Of a DNA stretch of 64,000 bases, positions 63,999 through 64,000 are shown one piece after another. This stretch comes from Hofstenia miamia. Its lineage: Eukaryota > Xenacoelomorpha > Acoela. The stretch is taken from assembly GCA_004352715.1 (NCBI GenBank), contig SCFE01000090.1, positions 1,373,273 through 1,437,272 on the forward strand, read 5' to 3'. Position numbers and translations under genes: made by a program. Below the pieces are notes generated by a model. It ran no database searches. It saw only the letters and a list, made by a program, of their open reading frames with translations, and was not told the DNA's origin. The stretch's first letter is position 1; every line of letters begins with the position of its first letter.

Positions 63999-64000
63999 TC

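Noticed and set aside
1-64000. CRISPR arrays, operons, ribosome-binding sites, prophage
   Set aside because: The window is a spliced eukaryotic genome. Direct repeats are transposon or assembly duplications without regular spacers.
1-64000. tRNA and rRNA genes
   Set aside because: I looked for A/B-box pairs and conserved rRNA blocks by eye and found none convincing; a tRNAscan/Infernal run would be decisive.

Overview
The window is eukaryotic and AT-rich. It has spliced genes with GT-AG introns, many DNA transposons and LINE fragments, simple repeats, and both N-filled and single-N scaffold gaps. The one large host gene encodes the metazoan ankyrin-repeat/KH protein MASK (ANKHD1 family), and the transposon set (Tc1/mariner, hAT-like, CR1-like and R4/Dong-like LINEs, Penelope-like) is typical of invertebrates. 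I cannot name the species. The many 38-60 bp introns point to a lineage with very short minimal introns.

Layout. 1-1.35 kb holds a decayed LINE. 1.65-3.37 kb holds an apparently intact mariner-type element with a 359-residue transposase. The minus-strand mask gene runs from its ATG at 36962 to at least 7142 (possibly 5441) in 32 coding exons that I could phase exactly: about 1,937 codons with an unbroken reading frame across every junction. N-terminal ankyrin repeats lie at 36.6-34.7 kb, the second ankyrin array at 33.0-25.4 kb, a Lys-rich coiled-coil stretch at 16.8-16.6 kb, the KH domain at 12.1-10.7 kb, and a Ser/Asn/Gln-rich C-terminus at 9.1-7.1 kb. Most mask introns are about 40 bp. Three are large (4.1, 8.6 and 4.7 kb), and each of these is loaded with transposons: an R4/Dong-like LINE in one, two mariner-type elements plus an unusual 2.06 kb TIR element in another, and a Tc1 element in the third.

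Upstream of mask (37-64 kb) the only confident host gene is a small BolA-family ORF (48204-48455). The rest is mobile DNA: CR1-like LINEs with a PHD-finger ORF1, Tc1 elements, a palindromic 8-bp-TSD element, a degenerate tyrosine-recombinase-like ORF, Penelope-like fragments, a ZMYM1/hAT-like pseudogene, and an internally deleted mariner relative with long terminal inverted repeats. The right edge ends in a GC-rich segment with a TATA box.

Two cautions apply. Six isolated single-N characters each sit at or near a direct duplication of about 0.3-1.2 kb; these look like unmerged contig ends, so copy numbers there should not be trusted. I found no convincing new multi-gene system. The most interesting items are the two elements with perfect 8-bp target duplications, the intact mariner, and the intron architecture of mask.
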